The notes under the pieces are model-generated. The model was not told the DNA's origin. It saw only the letters and a list, made by a program, of their open reading frames with translations, and did no database searches. 64,000 bases of DNA. Origin: Dryomyza anilis (Eukaryota; Arthropoda; Insecta; Diptera; Dryomyzidae). This document shows positions 1 through 12,477 of this stretch, piece after piece. The stretch is from NCBI GenBank assembly GCA_951804985.1, contig OX638134.1, positions 7,833,017 to 7,897,016 on the forward strand, written 5' to 3'. The stretch's first letter is position 1; every line of letters starts with the position of its first letter. Position numbers and translations under genes: made by a program.

Positions 1-3000
1 CTGAACTTTTAGTGAAAAAATTGAATTTTTAGTGAAAATTTACATTTTAATGAAAACATTTAATTTTTAGTGAAAAATTTAATTTTAGTCAAAAATATAA
101 TTATTAGTGATAAATTTAATTTTTAGTGAAAATTTAAATTTTTAATGAAAATTTATTTAGTGAAAAATTAAATTTTTAGTGAAAATTGAATTTTTAGTGA
201 AAAATTGAATTTGTAGTGAAAATGAATTTTTAATGAAAATTTGAATTTTTAGTGAAAATTTACATTTTATTGAAAAATTGAATTTTTAGTGAAAATCGAA
301 TTTTGAGTGAAAATTTAATTTTTAGTGAAAAATTGAATTTTTAGTGATAAATTGAATTTTTAGTGATAAATTGAATATTTAGTGCTAAATTGAATTTTAG
401 TGAAAAATTTAATTTTTAAAAATAAAATTTAATTTTTAGTGAAAATTGAATTTTTAGTGAAAAATTGAATTTTTAGTGAAAAATTGAATTTTTAGTGAAA
501 AATTGAATTTTTAGTGAAAAATTGAATTTTTAGTGAAAAATTGAATTTTTAGTGAAAAATTGAATTTTTAGTGAAAAATTGAATTTTTAGAGAAAAATTG
601 AATTTTTAGTGAAAAATTGAATTTTTAGTGAAAAATTGAATTTTAAGTGAAAATTTACATTTTAATGAAAAATAAATTTTTAGTAAAAATTGAATTTTTA
701 ACGAAAAAATTAATTTTTAGTGAAAAATTGAATTTTTAGAGAAAAATTGAATTTTTAGTGAAAAATTGAATTTTTAGTGAAAAACTGAATTTTTAGTGAA
801 AAATTTAATGTTTAGTGAAAAATTGAATTTTTAGTGAAAAATTGAATTTTTAGTGATAAATTGAATTTTTAGTGATAAATTGAATATTTAGTGCTAAATT
901 GAATTTTTAGTGAAAAATTGAATTTTTAGTGAAAAATTTAATTTTTAAAAATAAAATTTAATTTTTAGTGAAAAATTGAATGTTTAGTGAAAAATTGAAT
1001 TTTTAGTGAAAAATTTAATGTTTAGTGAAAAATTGAATTTTTAGTGAAAAATTGAATTTTTAGTGATAAATTGAATTTTTAGTGATAAATTGAATATTTA
1101 GTGCTAAATTGAATTTTTAGTGAAAAATTTAATTTTTAAAAATAAAATTTAATTTTTAGTGAAAAATTGAATTTTTAGTGAAAAATTGAATTTTTAGTGA
1201 AAAATTGAATTTTTAGTGAAAAATTGAATTTATAGTGAAAAATTGAATTTTTAGTGAAAAATTGAATTTTTAGTGAAAAATTGAATTTTTAGTGAAAAAT
1301 TGAATTTTTAGTGAAAAATTGAATTTTTAGAGAAAAATTGAATTTTTAGTGAAAAATTGAATTTTTAGTGAAAAATTGAATTTTAAGTGAAAATTTACAT
1401 TTTAATGAAAAATAAATTTTTAGTAAAAATTGAATTTTTAACGAAAAAATTAATTTTTAGTGAAAAATTGAATTTTTAGAGAAAAATTGAATTTTTAGTG
1501 AAAAATTGAATTTTTAGTGAAAAATTGAATTTTTAGTGAAAAATTTAATGTTTAGTGAAAAATTGAATTTTTAGTGAAAATTGAATTTTTAGTGATAAAT
1601 TGAATTTTTAGTGATAAATTGAATATTTAGTGCTAAATTGAATTTTTAGTGAAAAATTGAATTTTTAGTGAAAAATTTAATTTTTAAAAATAAAATTTAA
1701 TTTTTAGTGAAAAATTGAATGTTTAGTGAAAAATTGAATTTTTAGTGAAAAATTTAATGTTTAGTGAAAAATTGAATTTTTAGTGAAAAATTGAATTTTT
1801 AGTGATAAATTGAATTTTTAGTGATAAATTGAATATTTAGTGCTAAATTGAATTTTTAGTGAAAAATTTAATTTTTAAAAATAAAATTTAATTTTTAGTG
1901 AAAAATTGAATTTTTAGTGAAAAATTGAATTTTTAGTGAAAAATTGAATTTTTAGTGAAAAATTGAATTTTTAGTGAAAAATTGAATTTTTAGTGAAAAA
2001 TTGAATTTTTAGTGAAAAATTGAATTTTTAGTGAAAAATTGAATTTTTAGTGAAAAATTGAATTTTTAGAGAAAAATTGAATTTTTAGTGAAAAATTGAA
2101 TTTTTAGTGAAAAATTGAATTTTGAGTGAAAAATTGAATTTTTAGTGAAAAATTGAATTTTGAGTGAAAAATTTTATTTTTAGTGAAAAATTTAATTTTT
2201 AGTGAAAAATTGAATTTTTAGTGAAAAATTGAATTATTAGTGAATAATTGAATTTTTAGTGAAAAATTGAATTATTAGTGAATAATTGAATTTTTAGTGA
2301 AAAATTGAATTTTTAGTGAAAATTTGAATTTTTAGTGAAAATTTGAATTTTTAGTGAAAAATTGAATTTTTAGTGAAAAATTGAATTTTTAGTGAAAAAT
2401 TGAATTTTTAGTGAAAAATTGAATTTTTAGTGAAAAATTGAATTTTTAGTGAAAAATTGAATTTTTAGTGAAAAATTTAATTTTTAGTGAAAAATTGAAT
2501 TTTTAGTGAAAAATTGAATTTTTAGTGAAAAATTGAATTTTTAGTGAAAAATTGAATTTTTAGTGAAAAATTGAATTTTTAGTGAAAAATTGAATTTTTT
2601 AGTGAAAAATTGAATTTTTAGTGAAAAATTTAATGTTTAGTGAAAAATTGAATTTTTAGTGAAAAATTGAATTTTTAGTGATAAATTGAATTTTTAGTGA
2701 TAAATTGAATATTTAGTGCTAAATTGAATTTTTAGTGAAAAATTGAATTTTTAGTGAAAAATTTAATTTTTAAAAATAAAATTTAATTTTTAGTGAAAAA
2801 TTGAATGTTTAGTGAAAAATTGAATTTTTAGTGAAAAATTTAATGTTTAGTGAAAAATTGAATTTTTAGTGAAAAATTGAATTTTTAGTGATAAATTGAA
2901 TTTTTAGTGATAAATTGAATATTTAGTGCTAAATTGAATTATTAGTGAAAAATTGAATTTTTAGTGAAAAATTTAATTTTTAAAAATAAAATTTAATTTT

Positions 3001-3715
3001 TAGTGAAAAATTGAATTTTTAGTGAAAAATTGAATTTTTAGTGAAAAATTGAATTTTTAGTGAAAAATTGAATTTTTAGTGAAAAATTGAATTTTTAGTG
3101 AAAAATTGAATTTTTAGAGAAAAATTGAATTTTTAGTGAAAAATTGAATTTTTAGTGAAAAATTGAATTTTTAGTGAAAAATTTAATGTTTAGTGAAAAT
3201 TGAATTTTTAGTGAAAAATTGAATTTTTAGTGATAAATTGAATTTTTAGTGATAAATTGAATATTTAGTGCTAATTGAATTTTTAGTGAAAAATTGAATT
3301 TTTAGTGAAAAATTTAATTTTTAAAAATAAAATTGAATTTTTAGTGAAAAATTGAATTTTTAGTGAAAAATTGAATTTTTAGTGAAAAATTGAATTTTTA
3401 GTGAAAAATTGATGTTTAGTGAAAAATTGAATTTTTAGTGAAAAATTGAATTTTTAGTGATAAATTGAATTTTTAGTGATAAATTGAATATTTAGTGCTA
3501 AATTGAATTTTTAGTGAAAATTGAATTTTTAGTGAAAAATTTAATTTTTAGTGAAAAATTGAATTTTTAGTGAAAAATTTAATTTTTAGTGAAAAATTGA
3601 ACTTTTAGTGATAAATTGAATTTTTAGTGAAAAATTGAATTTTTAGTGAAAAATTGAATTTTTATTGAAAAATTGAATTTTTAGTCAAAATTTTAATTTT
3701 TAGTAAAAAACTGAA
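1..3715 (+). repeat. 19-bp minisatellite array 1, with higher-order structure
   Basis: Tandem copies of a 19-bp unit, TTGAATTTTTAGTGAAAAA, fill the window from its first base, so the array is cut by the window edge. Variant units (AGTGATAAATTGAA, ATTTAGTGCTAAATTG and a TTTTTAAAAATAAAATT spacer) occur in a fixed order and recur as blocks, with the GTGCT marker near 382, 892, 1101, 1631, 1841, 2716, 2926, 3268 and 3495. The spacing of 892/1101 and 1631/1841 shows a duplicated block of about 740 bp. Stop codons are frequent in all frames and there is no coding sequence. Confidence 0.95.
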
Positions 3716-4756
3716 TAGATTTAAAAAAATAAAACTTTAAGTTGAAAAATGATTTTGTATTATATATGCACTTGAATGTTTAATAATGCATGTACGTAAA
3801 TTTGCTAAATAGTGGCCTCTTACATGGTGTGGAAGAGCTCAAGTTGTTTTTAGTTAAAATGTTCACGTGCCAGAAATGATGCGTCAAATGAGCAGCCTCT
3901 TCAGTCGCTCGTTTGACCAACGAGTGTACGTGAGCACTTGTAATGTAATACTGACTACTGATTTTAATAATTATAAAATTAATGATAGGAATAATAATAA
4001 TGACTATAGTGATCATCATAAAATGATGGCTCTATATATGAGTGTTGAAGTATCAAAGGTGTTAATAAAGCAGCTCATTACTGAGTTGCCTGCAGCAACA
4101 TATTCAGATGAATACAACAATAATGAAGTAGAAGCCTTTTGAATGTAAATATTCAATACATCTGATTATTGTAATGATGGAAATTAAAGAAAATGCTAAG
4201 GGTGCCAGCTATACTGAGGCTCTTGGCACTGACCACGTATGTGAGGCCTTTCTTTGATATTGTGTGTGCCTCATAATTGAATTAGCGTTGAGCTTCTTCT
4301 GTACGTGCACATTTGTGAACAATTAAGCTAAATGAGCAGATAATTAATTGGTAACAGGCGCATATGATGAAGAAAGCAAATTGAAAACAAAGATAATTAA
4401 AAGGAAATTCAGGTATATGGTACAAAGTAGGTGATAAGGTTAAACAAAAAAAAAAACACGTATTCATTAATGAGGCATTTAATTAAAATTTGATCAATTT
4501 TATAAAATATTTAATACCAAGGTAAATTGTAGCAAGCACGTTTGCTACAAGTTAGAAGTGCTGAAATATTTAAAGAATTATTTTCCTTATGTCTTTTATT
4601 CTAACAAAAATGTTTGGTAATTTAGCAAATAATTTAATTGCGTTAACAAAAACTCTTTATTTATTCAGCATACAGGTTTGTTAATGAAATGTTTTTATAA
4701 TTTATAAAAAATTTTTTTTTTTATAAAAATTGTGATTTATAAAAAATTTAAATTTT
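3716..4756. other. AT-rich non-repeat stretch, no gene recognised
   Basis: About 1 kb of AT-rich DNA between two 19-bp arrays. A 91-codon open frame on + (3867-4142) and a 79-codon frame on - have no recognisable domain, signal peptide or codon pattern, so I do not call them genes. A short imperfect palindrome, GGTGCCAGC ... GGCTCTTGGCAC, lies near 4200-4230. Confidence 0.5.
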
Positions 4757-5175
4757 ATTTTTAGTGAATAATTGAATTTTTAGTGAAAAATTGAATTTTT
4801 AGTGAAATGTTGATTTTTAGTGGAAAATTGAATTTATTTTCAAAAATTAAATTTATAGTGAAAAATGTAAGTTTTAGCAAACAATTGAAATTATAGTGAA
4901 TTATTGAATTTTTGTTCAAAAATTAAATTTTAATGAAAAAATGAATTTTTAGTAAAAATAAAATTTTAGTGCAAAATTGAGTTAATGGAATAAATGTAAT
5001 TTTTAATGAAAAAATTGAATTTTAAGTAAAAAATTGAATTTTTAATGAAAAATTATTTTTTTTTTAATGAAAAATTGAATTTTTTAGTGAAAAGTTAAAT
5101 TTATAGTGACCAATTCAATTTATAGTGAAAAATTAAATTTTAATGAAAAATTGATTTTTTAATGAAAATAGTGAA
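4757..5175 (+). repeat. 19-bp minisatellite array 2, degenerate
   Basis: Diverged copies of the GAATTTTTAGTGAAAAATT unit with many substitutions and length changes. Orientation is as in array 1. Confidence 0.85.
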
Positions 5176-5690
5176 AAATATGAACAATTTATTTTGCATT
5201 AAAAATAAATACATTGGAAATGTATTCATTGTTAAATGCTGTAGTAAATATATTTGTTATATCTACAAAACACTTATTAAAAGTAGAATTATATTTGTCA
5301 ATTTAATATTCGTTTTTTATGATTTTTACTATTCATTAATTAGCAACTTAAGCATTTTGTTGAAATAGCAAATAATTTAATTGTATTATCCATAAATATT
5401 AATTAAAATAGCAAACACATTTGTTGAATTTACAATGTTTACGAATTGTTAAATATGAACAAATTATTTTGCAGAAACAGTTAATGTTATAGAAAACATG
5501 TTTTTATACTTACAATATATTTATAAAAAATATAATTATATTTGTCAATTTAATTCTCGATAATTTATAGTTTTTTTAGTATTCTTCAATTAGCTACTTA
5601 AGCATTTTGTTACATTAGCAAATATTTTAATTGTATTATCCATAAATATTACTTAAAACAGCAAACATATTTGTGGAATTTACATAACTA
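5176..5690 (+). repeat. diverged direct duplication of about 290 bp
   Basis: The segment at about 5175-5430 is repeated at about 5455-5690. Both contain AAATATGAACAA, then TATATTTGTCAATTTAAT, then ACTTAAGCATTTTGTT, then TTGTATTATCCATAAATATT in the same order. The copies have diverged by substitutions and small indels. No coding potential was seen. Confidence 0.7.
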
Positions 5691-7340
5691 TTATATACAT
5701 TTATTTAAATATTAGTTTTTACAACAAAATTATTTGTTATATGTGGAAAATATTGAAATAATGATTACCCTTTACAGCAAAATTATTTGTTATATTTACA
5801 AAACTTTTTATTGAGAAACAGCATGTTATATTGACTAATCTTTTGAATAAATATTACCTTTTACAGAAAATATATTTATTATATTAGCAATGTATTTAAT
5901 TAAAGTTTACACAATTTTGTTGTTATATAACAAATGAATTTGTTATATTTACTAAAACTGTGGAAGGTTGCACTAATGGAATATATATATATTTGGAAAT
6001 AAAATGTATGTTTTATAATTTTATTTGTATTCTTATTTGAAACTGTTTTAGTAAAACATAAAAATAGAAGCTATGCTTACACTGATTCTCAAGCAGGTAG
6101 AACCCCGTCCCGACTAAATGATTTCCTTTCTTCTTTTTTATATGAAATGAACATTTTTACAAGACTTCGTTTCTCAAAGAACGACTCTCCGTAGGTCTCA
6201 CAAAATCGTTTGACTCATTACTGTTAGCATTCCATTAGAAGGTGAGCTAGCAGAACTTTGCTTTTGTATTTGAAAAATATTAGAAATAGTCACCAAATCG
6301 ATTGAAGCGGATTCTCTAGCAGGTCTGTTGGAAGTAGACTAGTTTCAGTGATGGCTGAGTGTGTATTGAGCATGCTAAGAAGTTGTTATAGCAGGGCTTC
6401 TACTGGGTATTTACTATTTAAAATAATGCATAAAATAAAATGCCATAAATAATTTATATATATTGAACAAATAAATTATAAAAATAGAAATTCAATTATA
6501 AAATCACTTAATTTTTGCACAAATAATTTAACCTCTTTTTTTGCAATTTAACATTTATATTTTAAAAATACTTTTGCATTTTTTAACACATGCCTTAAAT
6601 TATATAAAATAATTAAGACTTTTTTGTGCATTTTCCCGATTTTATTTATTTTTTTTGTGTAATAATATTTTCCGCACAATATAATTTCTGCACTGATGAC
6701 ATTAATTGCAGGCGAAACGCTTTATTATTGCCGGCCGTCGGTGCAACCAGTACAGTGTTGCCACAGCGTGATAAAGTGTCAAAGTGATATTTAATTTTCG
6801 CATGCAAATAAAATGAAAAATTAAATGGAAAATTGTACTTTGTTGTTGCTGTTGTTGTTGTTGTTTGCATACGCATAAATTTGCTGCATGTGTCAGATGT
6901 GACAGTTCTGACAGTTGACTGTCATCTTGCTGTGGCAACAACAACAACAACAGCAATTACAGCAATAAAAGCGCAAATAATTTAATTTATTGTTTTACTG
7001 CAAAAGAGCAGCACAAATTCAATTTATTACAATATTATTTGCGAAAAAGATTTTCACTATTTAAATATTTTATTTGTATTTTTTATATAACTTTTGCAAA
7101 ATGACAGGTAAAATTAACGTTTTTCAATGAAATGCAATATATGGTCAAGGAATAAATTTATAGGTCATGTTGTGTTTAAGAGAAATTTGTACGATACAAT
7201 TCAATTAAATTATTACGAATCATACAAGACTTTCATTGAATGAGCGAAAAATGTGACATGTGAAAGTGATAAGCAAGAAAGAAAAGGGGCTGACTGAGAA
7301 AAGCACAAAAGTGATAGAGTGAAATAAAGATAGAGTGAAA
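5690..7340. other. single-copy AT-rich region with a TGACAG motif cluster
   Basis: No gene recognised. The stretch 6650-6990 is less AT-rich and has GTT/CAA trinucleotide runs. A cluster of TGACAG/CTGTCA hexamers lies at 6891-6925. The two short open frames on - here (6646-6956) consist mostly of glutamine or threonine runs from the CAA/GTT repeats and are rejected as genes. Confidence 0.5.
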
Positions 7341-7344
7341 TTTA

Positions 7345-8690
7345 TGTTTAGTGAAAATTTAATTTTAAGTGAAAATTTAATTTTAAGTGAAAATATGAAT
7401 TTTTAGTGAAAAATGTATTTTTTTTTTTGTAAAAAATTGAATTTTTAGTGAATATTTGAATTTTTAGTAAAAATTGAATTTTTGGTGAAAAATAGAATTT
7501 TTAGTGAACATTAGGATTTTTAGTGAAAAATGGAATTTTTAGTGAAAAATTCAATTTTTAGTGAAAATTTGAATTTTTAGTGAAAAATTGAATTTTTAGT
7601 GAAAAATTGAATTTTTAGTGAAAAGTTGAATTTTTAGTGAAAAATTCAATTTTGAGTGAAAAATTGAATTTTGAGTGAAAATTGAATTTTTAGTGAAAAT
7701 TGAATTTTTAGTGAAAATTGAATTTTTAAACAAAATTGCATTTGGAGAAAAAATTGAACATTTAATAAAAATTTAATTTTAAGTGAAAATTTGAATTTTT
7801 AGTGAAAAATTGAATTTTTAGTAAAAAATTTAATTTTTAATGAAAATTGAATTTTTTAGTGAAAAATTGAATTTTTAATAAAAATTGAATTTTTTGTAAA
7901 AATTTGAATTTTTAGTGAAAATTTGACTTTTTATTGAAAATTTTAGTAAAAAATTGGATTTTTATTAAACAATTAATTTTTTTTAAATTGAATTTTTTGT
8001 AAAACTAATCTTTTTTTAGTTAAAAATTTATTTTTTGAAAATCTGAATTTTTAGTGAAAAATTTAATTTTTAGCAAATAATTAATTTTTAATGAAAAATA
8101 TTTTTTTTAGTTATAAAGATAAATTTTAGTTAAATAATTAATTTTTAGTTAAAAACTGCATTTTTAGTGAAAAATATAATGTTCATTGAAAAATTGAATT
8201 TTTAGTAAAAATTTTAATTTAGTAGTGAAAAATTAAATTTTTAGTTAAAAAATTATTTTTAGTGAAAATTTGAATTTTAGTGAAAAATTAAATTTTTAGT
8301 GAAAAATGGAATTTTTAGTGAAAAATTGAATTTTTTGTAAAAATTTGAATTTTTAGTAAAAATTTGAATTTTTAGTGAAAATTTGACTTTTTATTGAAAA
8401 TTTAAATTTTTAGTATAAAATTGGATTTTTATTAAACAATTAAATTTTTATAAATTGAATTTTTTGTAAAACTAATCTTTTTTTAGTTAAATATTTATTT
8501 TTTGAAAATTTGAATTTTTAGTGAAAAATTTAATTATTAGCAAATAATTAATTTTTAGTGAAAAATATATTTTTTAGTTATAAAGATAAATTTTAGTCTA
8601 ATAATTAATTTTTAGTTAAAAACTAAATTTTTAGTGAAAAATAGAATGTTCAATGAAAAATTGAATTTTTAGTGAAATTTTAACTTTTCT
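7345..8690 (+). repeat. 19-bp minisatellite array 3
   Basis: About 1.3 kb of diverged GAATTTTTAGTGAAAAATT units. A block at 7870-8170 (TTTTTTGTAAAACTAATC, then TTAGTTATAAAGATAAATTTTAG) is repeated at about 8330-8620, so a higher-order duplication of about 460 bp is present. Confidence 0.9.
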
Positions 8691-9534
8691 TCGGATTTTT
8701 TTTTTTAAGCGCATTTGTCTCAAAAGATGCCGCGTAACTCATGTCACTTCTACGAGAACTAACTATATTCTTTCTTTTATTATCTGACGTTATTCAGTAT
8801 ATTCTGTGACATTTTCTTAGTAGGTACTGTTATTATCCTTAGTTTCTCCCACCTCCCACCGCCCTATTACTCTATGTATCACTCTCGCTTCACTTTACTC
8901 AGAATGTCTTCCTCATCATCCGCAATGCCTCCTGGCTGCTCTCTTCGCAGCTGCTCTGTCACTTAAATCGAGGTCAACCGCATATGAATTATGAGCATCG
9001 CAATCAAAAACAGCGGCGGCGACGGCAGCAACAGCCACATCAGTGACAAGAGAGAAAGAGCAGCACTGGCAGTCGGAACAACAACGGTTGACTGAGTGAC
9101 AGTTATTACGATGCATAGTGTAAGTAAGTGAGTGCTTCTGTGTGTTTGCCTCAGTCTCAGTCGCTTTCTCTGACTCTGCTTCTGTGTGTTGCATGGTGCT
9201 GCATGATGTCGTGTCTTTGAACGTGTTGTCTTGAGTGACAACATTGTTGCGTGCAGCAACAACAACATCATCTCACATAGACACACACAGACATTATCTA
9301 ATGCAATTCATACTTACACACAAGCACAGGACAGACGGTCACGTAAGCTCATCTTGCACGCATAAATGAAGTTGTAGTTGTTGTTTGCAAGACTTTTGGG
9401 AACTTTTAATATTTTATTTAACCAGTTTTGAGTTTTTATGTATTGTGTTTGTTTTATTTTTAAAATTTATAAACTTTTTTACAGTTGTATGCTTTTTATT
9501 TATATTTTAATTTTTTTGAAAATTCTAATTTTTC
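8691..9534. other. single-copy region with CAA/CAG and CT-rich runs, no gene recognised
   Basis: This interval is richer in GC than its surroundings and is typical of fly intergenic or intronic DNA. It contains AGCAGC/CAACAA runs and CACACACAGACA tracts. Open frames on - at 8916-9286 are low-complexity (leucine or threonine/serine-rich), overlap each other in two frames and show no domain. Confidence 0.5.
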
Positions 9535-10480
9535 ATGAATTATTTAGTTTTTAGTGAAAATTTAATTTTTAGTAAAAATTTGAATTTTTAGTGAAAATTT
9601 TAATTTTTAGCGGAAATTTAATTTTTTAGTAGAAAAATTTAATTCATAGTGAAAAATATAATTTTAGCGCAAAATTTAATTTTTAGCGAAATATTTAATT
9701 TCTAGTGAAAAATTTAATTTTTAGTGAAAAATTGATTTTATTGAAAATTTGAATTTTTTAGTGAAAAATAATTTTTTTAGTGACATATTTGATTTTTTGT
9801 GAAAAATTTAATTTTTAGTGAAATATTAAATTTTTAGTGAAAAATTAAATTTTTAGTGAAAAATGAAATTTTTAGTGAATTTTGGGTGAAAAATTGAATT
9901 TCAGTGAAAAGTTGAATTTTTAGTCTAAAATTTTATTTTTAGTAGAAAATTTTATTTTTAGTAGAAAATTTTATTTTTATCGAAAATTTTATTTTTAGTG
10001 AATAATGGATTTTTAATGAATAATGGAATTTTAGTGAAAATTTGAATTTTTGATATTTTTTTTCAGTAATTTTCAGTAAACATTGGAATTTTTAGTTAAA
10101 AAATTGAATTTTTAGTAAAAATTTTAATTTTGTAGTGAAAAATTAAATTTTTAGTTAAAAAATTATCTTTAGTAGAAATTTGAATTTTAGTGAAAAATTG
10201 AATTTTTTGTGAAAATTTGAATTTAGGGAAAATTTTAATTTTTTAGTAAAAATTTAAATTTTTAGTGAAAATTTGAATTTTTAGTGAAAATTTAATATTA
10301 GTGATAAATTAAGTGATTTTTGTGAAAAATTGAATTTTTAGTGAAAAAATTGAATTTTTAGTGAATAATTTAATTTTTAGTGAAAACTTGAATTTTTAAT
10401 GAAAAATTGAATTTTTCTGTGAAAAATTGAATTTTTAGTGAAAAAAATATGAAGTTTTAGTGCTAATTTGAATTTTAGTG
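9535..10480 (+). repeat. 19-bp minisatellite array 4
   Basis: Diverged GAATTTTTAGTGAAAAATT units in the same orientation as arrays 1-3, fading into T-rich DNA at both sides. Confidence 0.88.
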
Positions 10481-12477
10481 AATTATGATTTTTTTTTATA
10501 TAAAATATAAATTTACGAATTGCAAGACAAAAATTCAATTTTCAGTGAATCTAAGTAAAAATTTAGTTTTTACTAAAAAAAAATTTAATTTCTATTGTAA
10601 AATGATCTAAACATTTAAGTTTTCAGTGCAATTTTGAAATTAATTAAATGATCAATATTTATTTAGTTTATGTTTAAACATAATTTTGAATAAAAAATAT
10701 ATTTATTAAATTTAATTTTTTATTTATTAATTTTTTATTACATGATACATTTCAATTTTTATTTAGTTTGTTTTAATTTGCATTATTTTAAGTTTAGTAT
10801 TTTTTTTATATATATTTTTATTTTGTTCTTTTTTATTTAATAGTTGAATTATACTGTTTTTTTTATTATTTTTATTTATATTATTTTTGTTTTATTTTAT
10901 TTCATTTTGTATTAATTTTTTTTGTTATTTTAAATTTTTTTTTTTTTTATATGTTGTAGTCGAATTAGGCATTACTTTCTTATACCATGTTCAAAACACC
11001 GACGGTTCTCTTAAAGTGTCTTTGTCTGCATTGGAATGTATAGGGTTTTTCTTCTCAAAGCTTCCATTAGCATGTGGGGCATCGCTGTGCCATTAACAAG
11101 CAACCGGAAACGGAAATAGTGCTGCATACGTTGCACTGCACAGACAAAGGCAGCTGCACATTTTTGTATTTTGTTTTTTAATTTTTTTTTTTATTTAATT
11201 TTTTTTTTCTTTATTTCATAATGTTTTAAACACTTTTATTAGTTGGTTGATGTTGGTCACGATGCAAACATTGATGCCACAGTTTTACTGATTTTTGTTT
11301 CTATTTTGAATTTGATTTTGTAATGGCTTAAACTACATATTTGACAGTTTTTTGTTACTGGCTCTGTTTCATTTCTGATGTCTTAAGAGTATATTTAATT
11401 GCATTGTCTTTAAATGAAAGGTACAATTAAAATATAATAAAATTTCATTTAACAAAATACTTACAAAATATAAAGTAAAATATAAAAAATTGTTCCATTT
11501 GTAATTACCTGCAATAAAAAGAGAAGAAATGCATTGAAAATTTATTGTTATTTATAGAAATTAAAAAGTAAAAAAAAATGTTAAATGTAAAATAAAACCA
11601 CAAATTTTATTAGTTTTAAAACGGGAAAAAAAGATAAAAAAATATGCTTAAATAAATAAAAACATAAATATTTTTAAATTTAACATTTGGAGTAGCTGGT
11701 CCTTCGAGTCGGTTATTTATATGAGCAAAATGTTTAATTCGGCGTTATTGGTAAGAATCAAATAGGATCAAAGAAATAAATAACAAGTAATGGGAGCAGT
11801 TAAGAAAAATTGCAAATAAAAGCTATTAAGTTTTAAATAGAAATAAACAGCGGTAATTTTTGAAAAATTGTTATTAAAAATTTTTTGTTTATGCCTCGAA
11901 AAGCCTGCAAGTTAAACCTCGTACTCAGAGAATTTTCTAAACCCTTTTTAAAATTCTCAATTGTATGAGAGTATATGATATGTCATTAATAAAACTCACA
12001 CACATATATAATTTAAATTCGCACTGTGTGGAAAATAGTTTTATTGCATTTTTTTGAATTTTTTTGTTTCGTTGTTTTTTCACTTTGTTTTAGCTCTGCT
12101 CTCTTGAATACTTCATAATTTTTTAACACTTCTTGCTCTTTTTTATGAATTTTGTTTTAAAATTCTTCGGTTTGTTGTAAAATTTTTCTATTTTTTTTGT
12201 TTAGTTTTGCTGCATGGAATGCACAGTTTATTATTTCGTATATTTTTTTTTTGTTGTCAGTTCATATTCACTTTTATACGTGTCCTGTGTATTGTATGCG
12301 CGTGCTCCTATATCCTGCATTCCTTTCAACACCCGCAAATTCACGCGTTATTTTTTTTTTTTTGGTTTTAGTATTTTTACAGTTGCGTTTTTTTCTAGCT
12401 GCCCATAATTTTTTCACTTTATACTTTTGAATAGTTTCGTTAAAAAGAAGCCTGCATGTGATACCATTTATTAAATT
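10481..12477. other. T-rich and A-rich single-copy DNA, no gene recognised
   Basis: Long T homopolymers (10.8-11.2 kb and 12.0-12.4 kb) flank an AT-rich core. The open frames seen here (10887-11096, 12197-12430) are Phe/Leu-rich products of poly-T and carry no recognisable domain. Confidence 0.5.

Noticed and set aside
1..3715. CRISPR-like regular repeats
   Set aside because: Units are contiguous 19-bp copies without unique spacers, in a eukaryotic context.
3867..4142. 91-codon + frame starting Met-Pro-Glu-Met-Met-Arg
   Set aside because: AT-rich, Asn/Asp-rich with overlapping minus frame. No homologous features.
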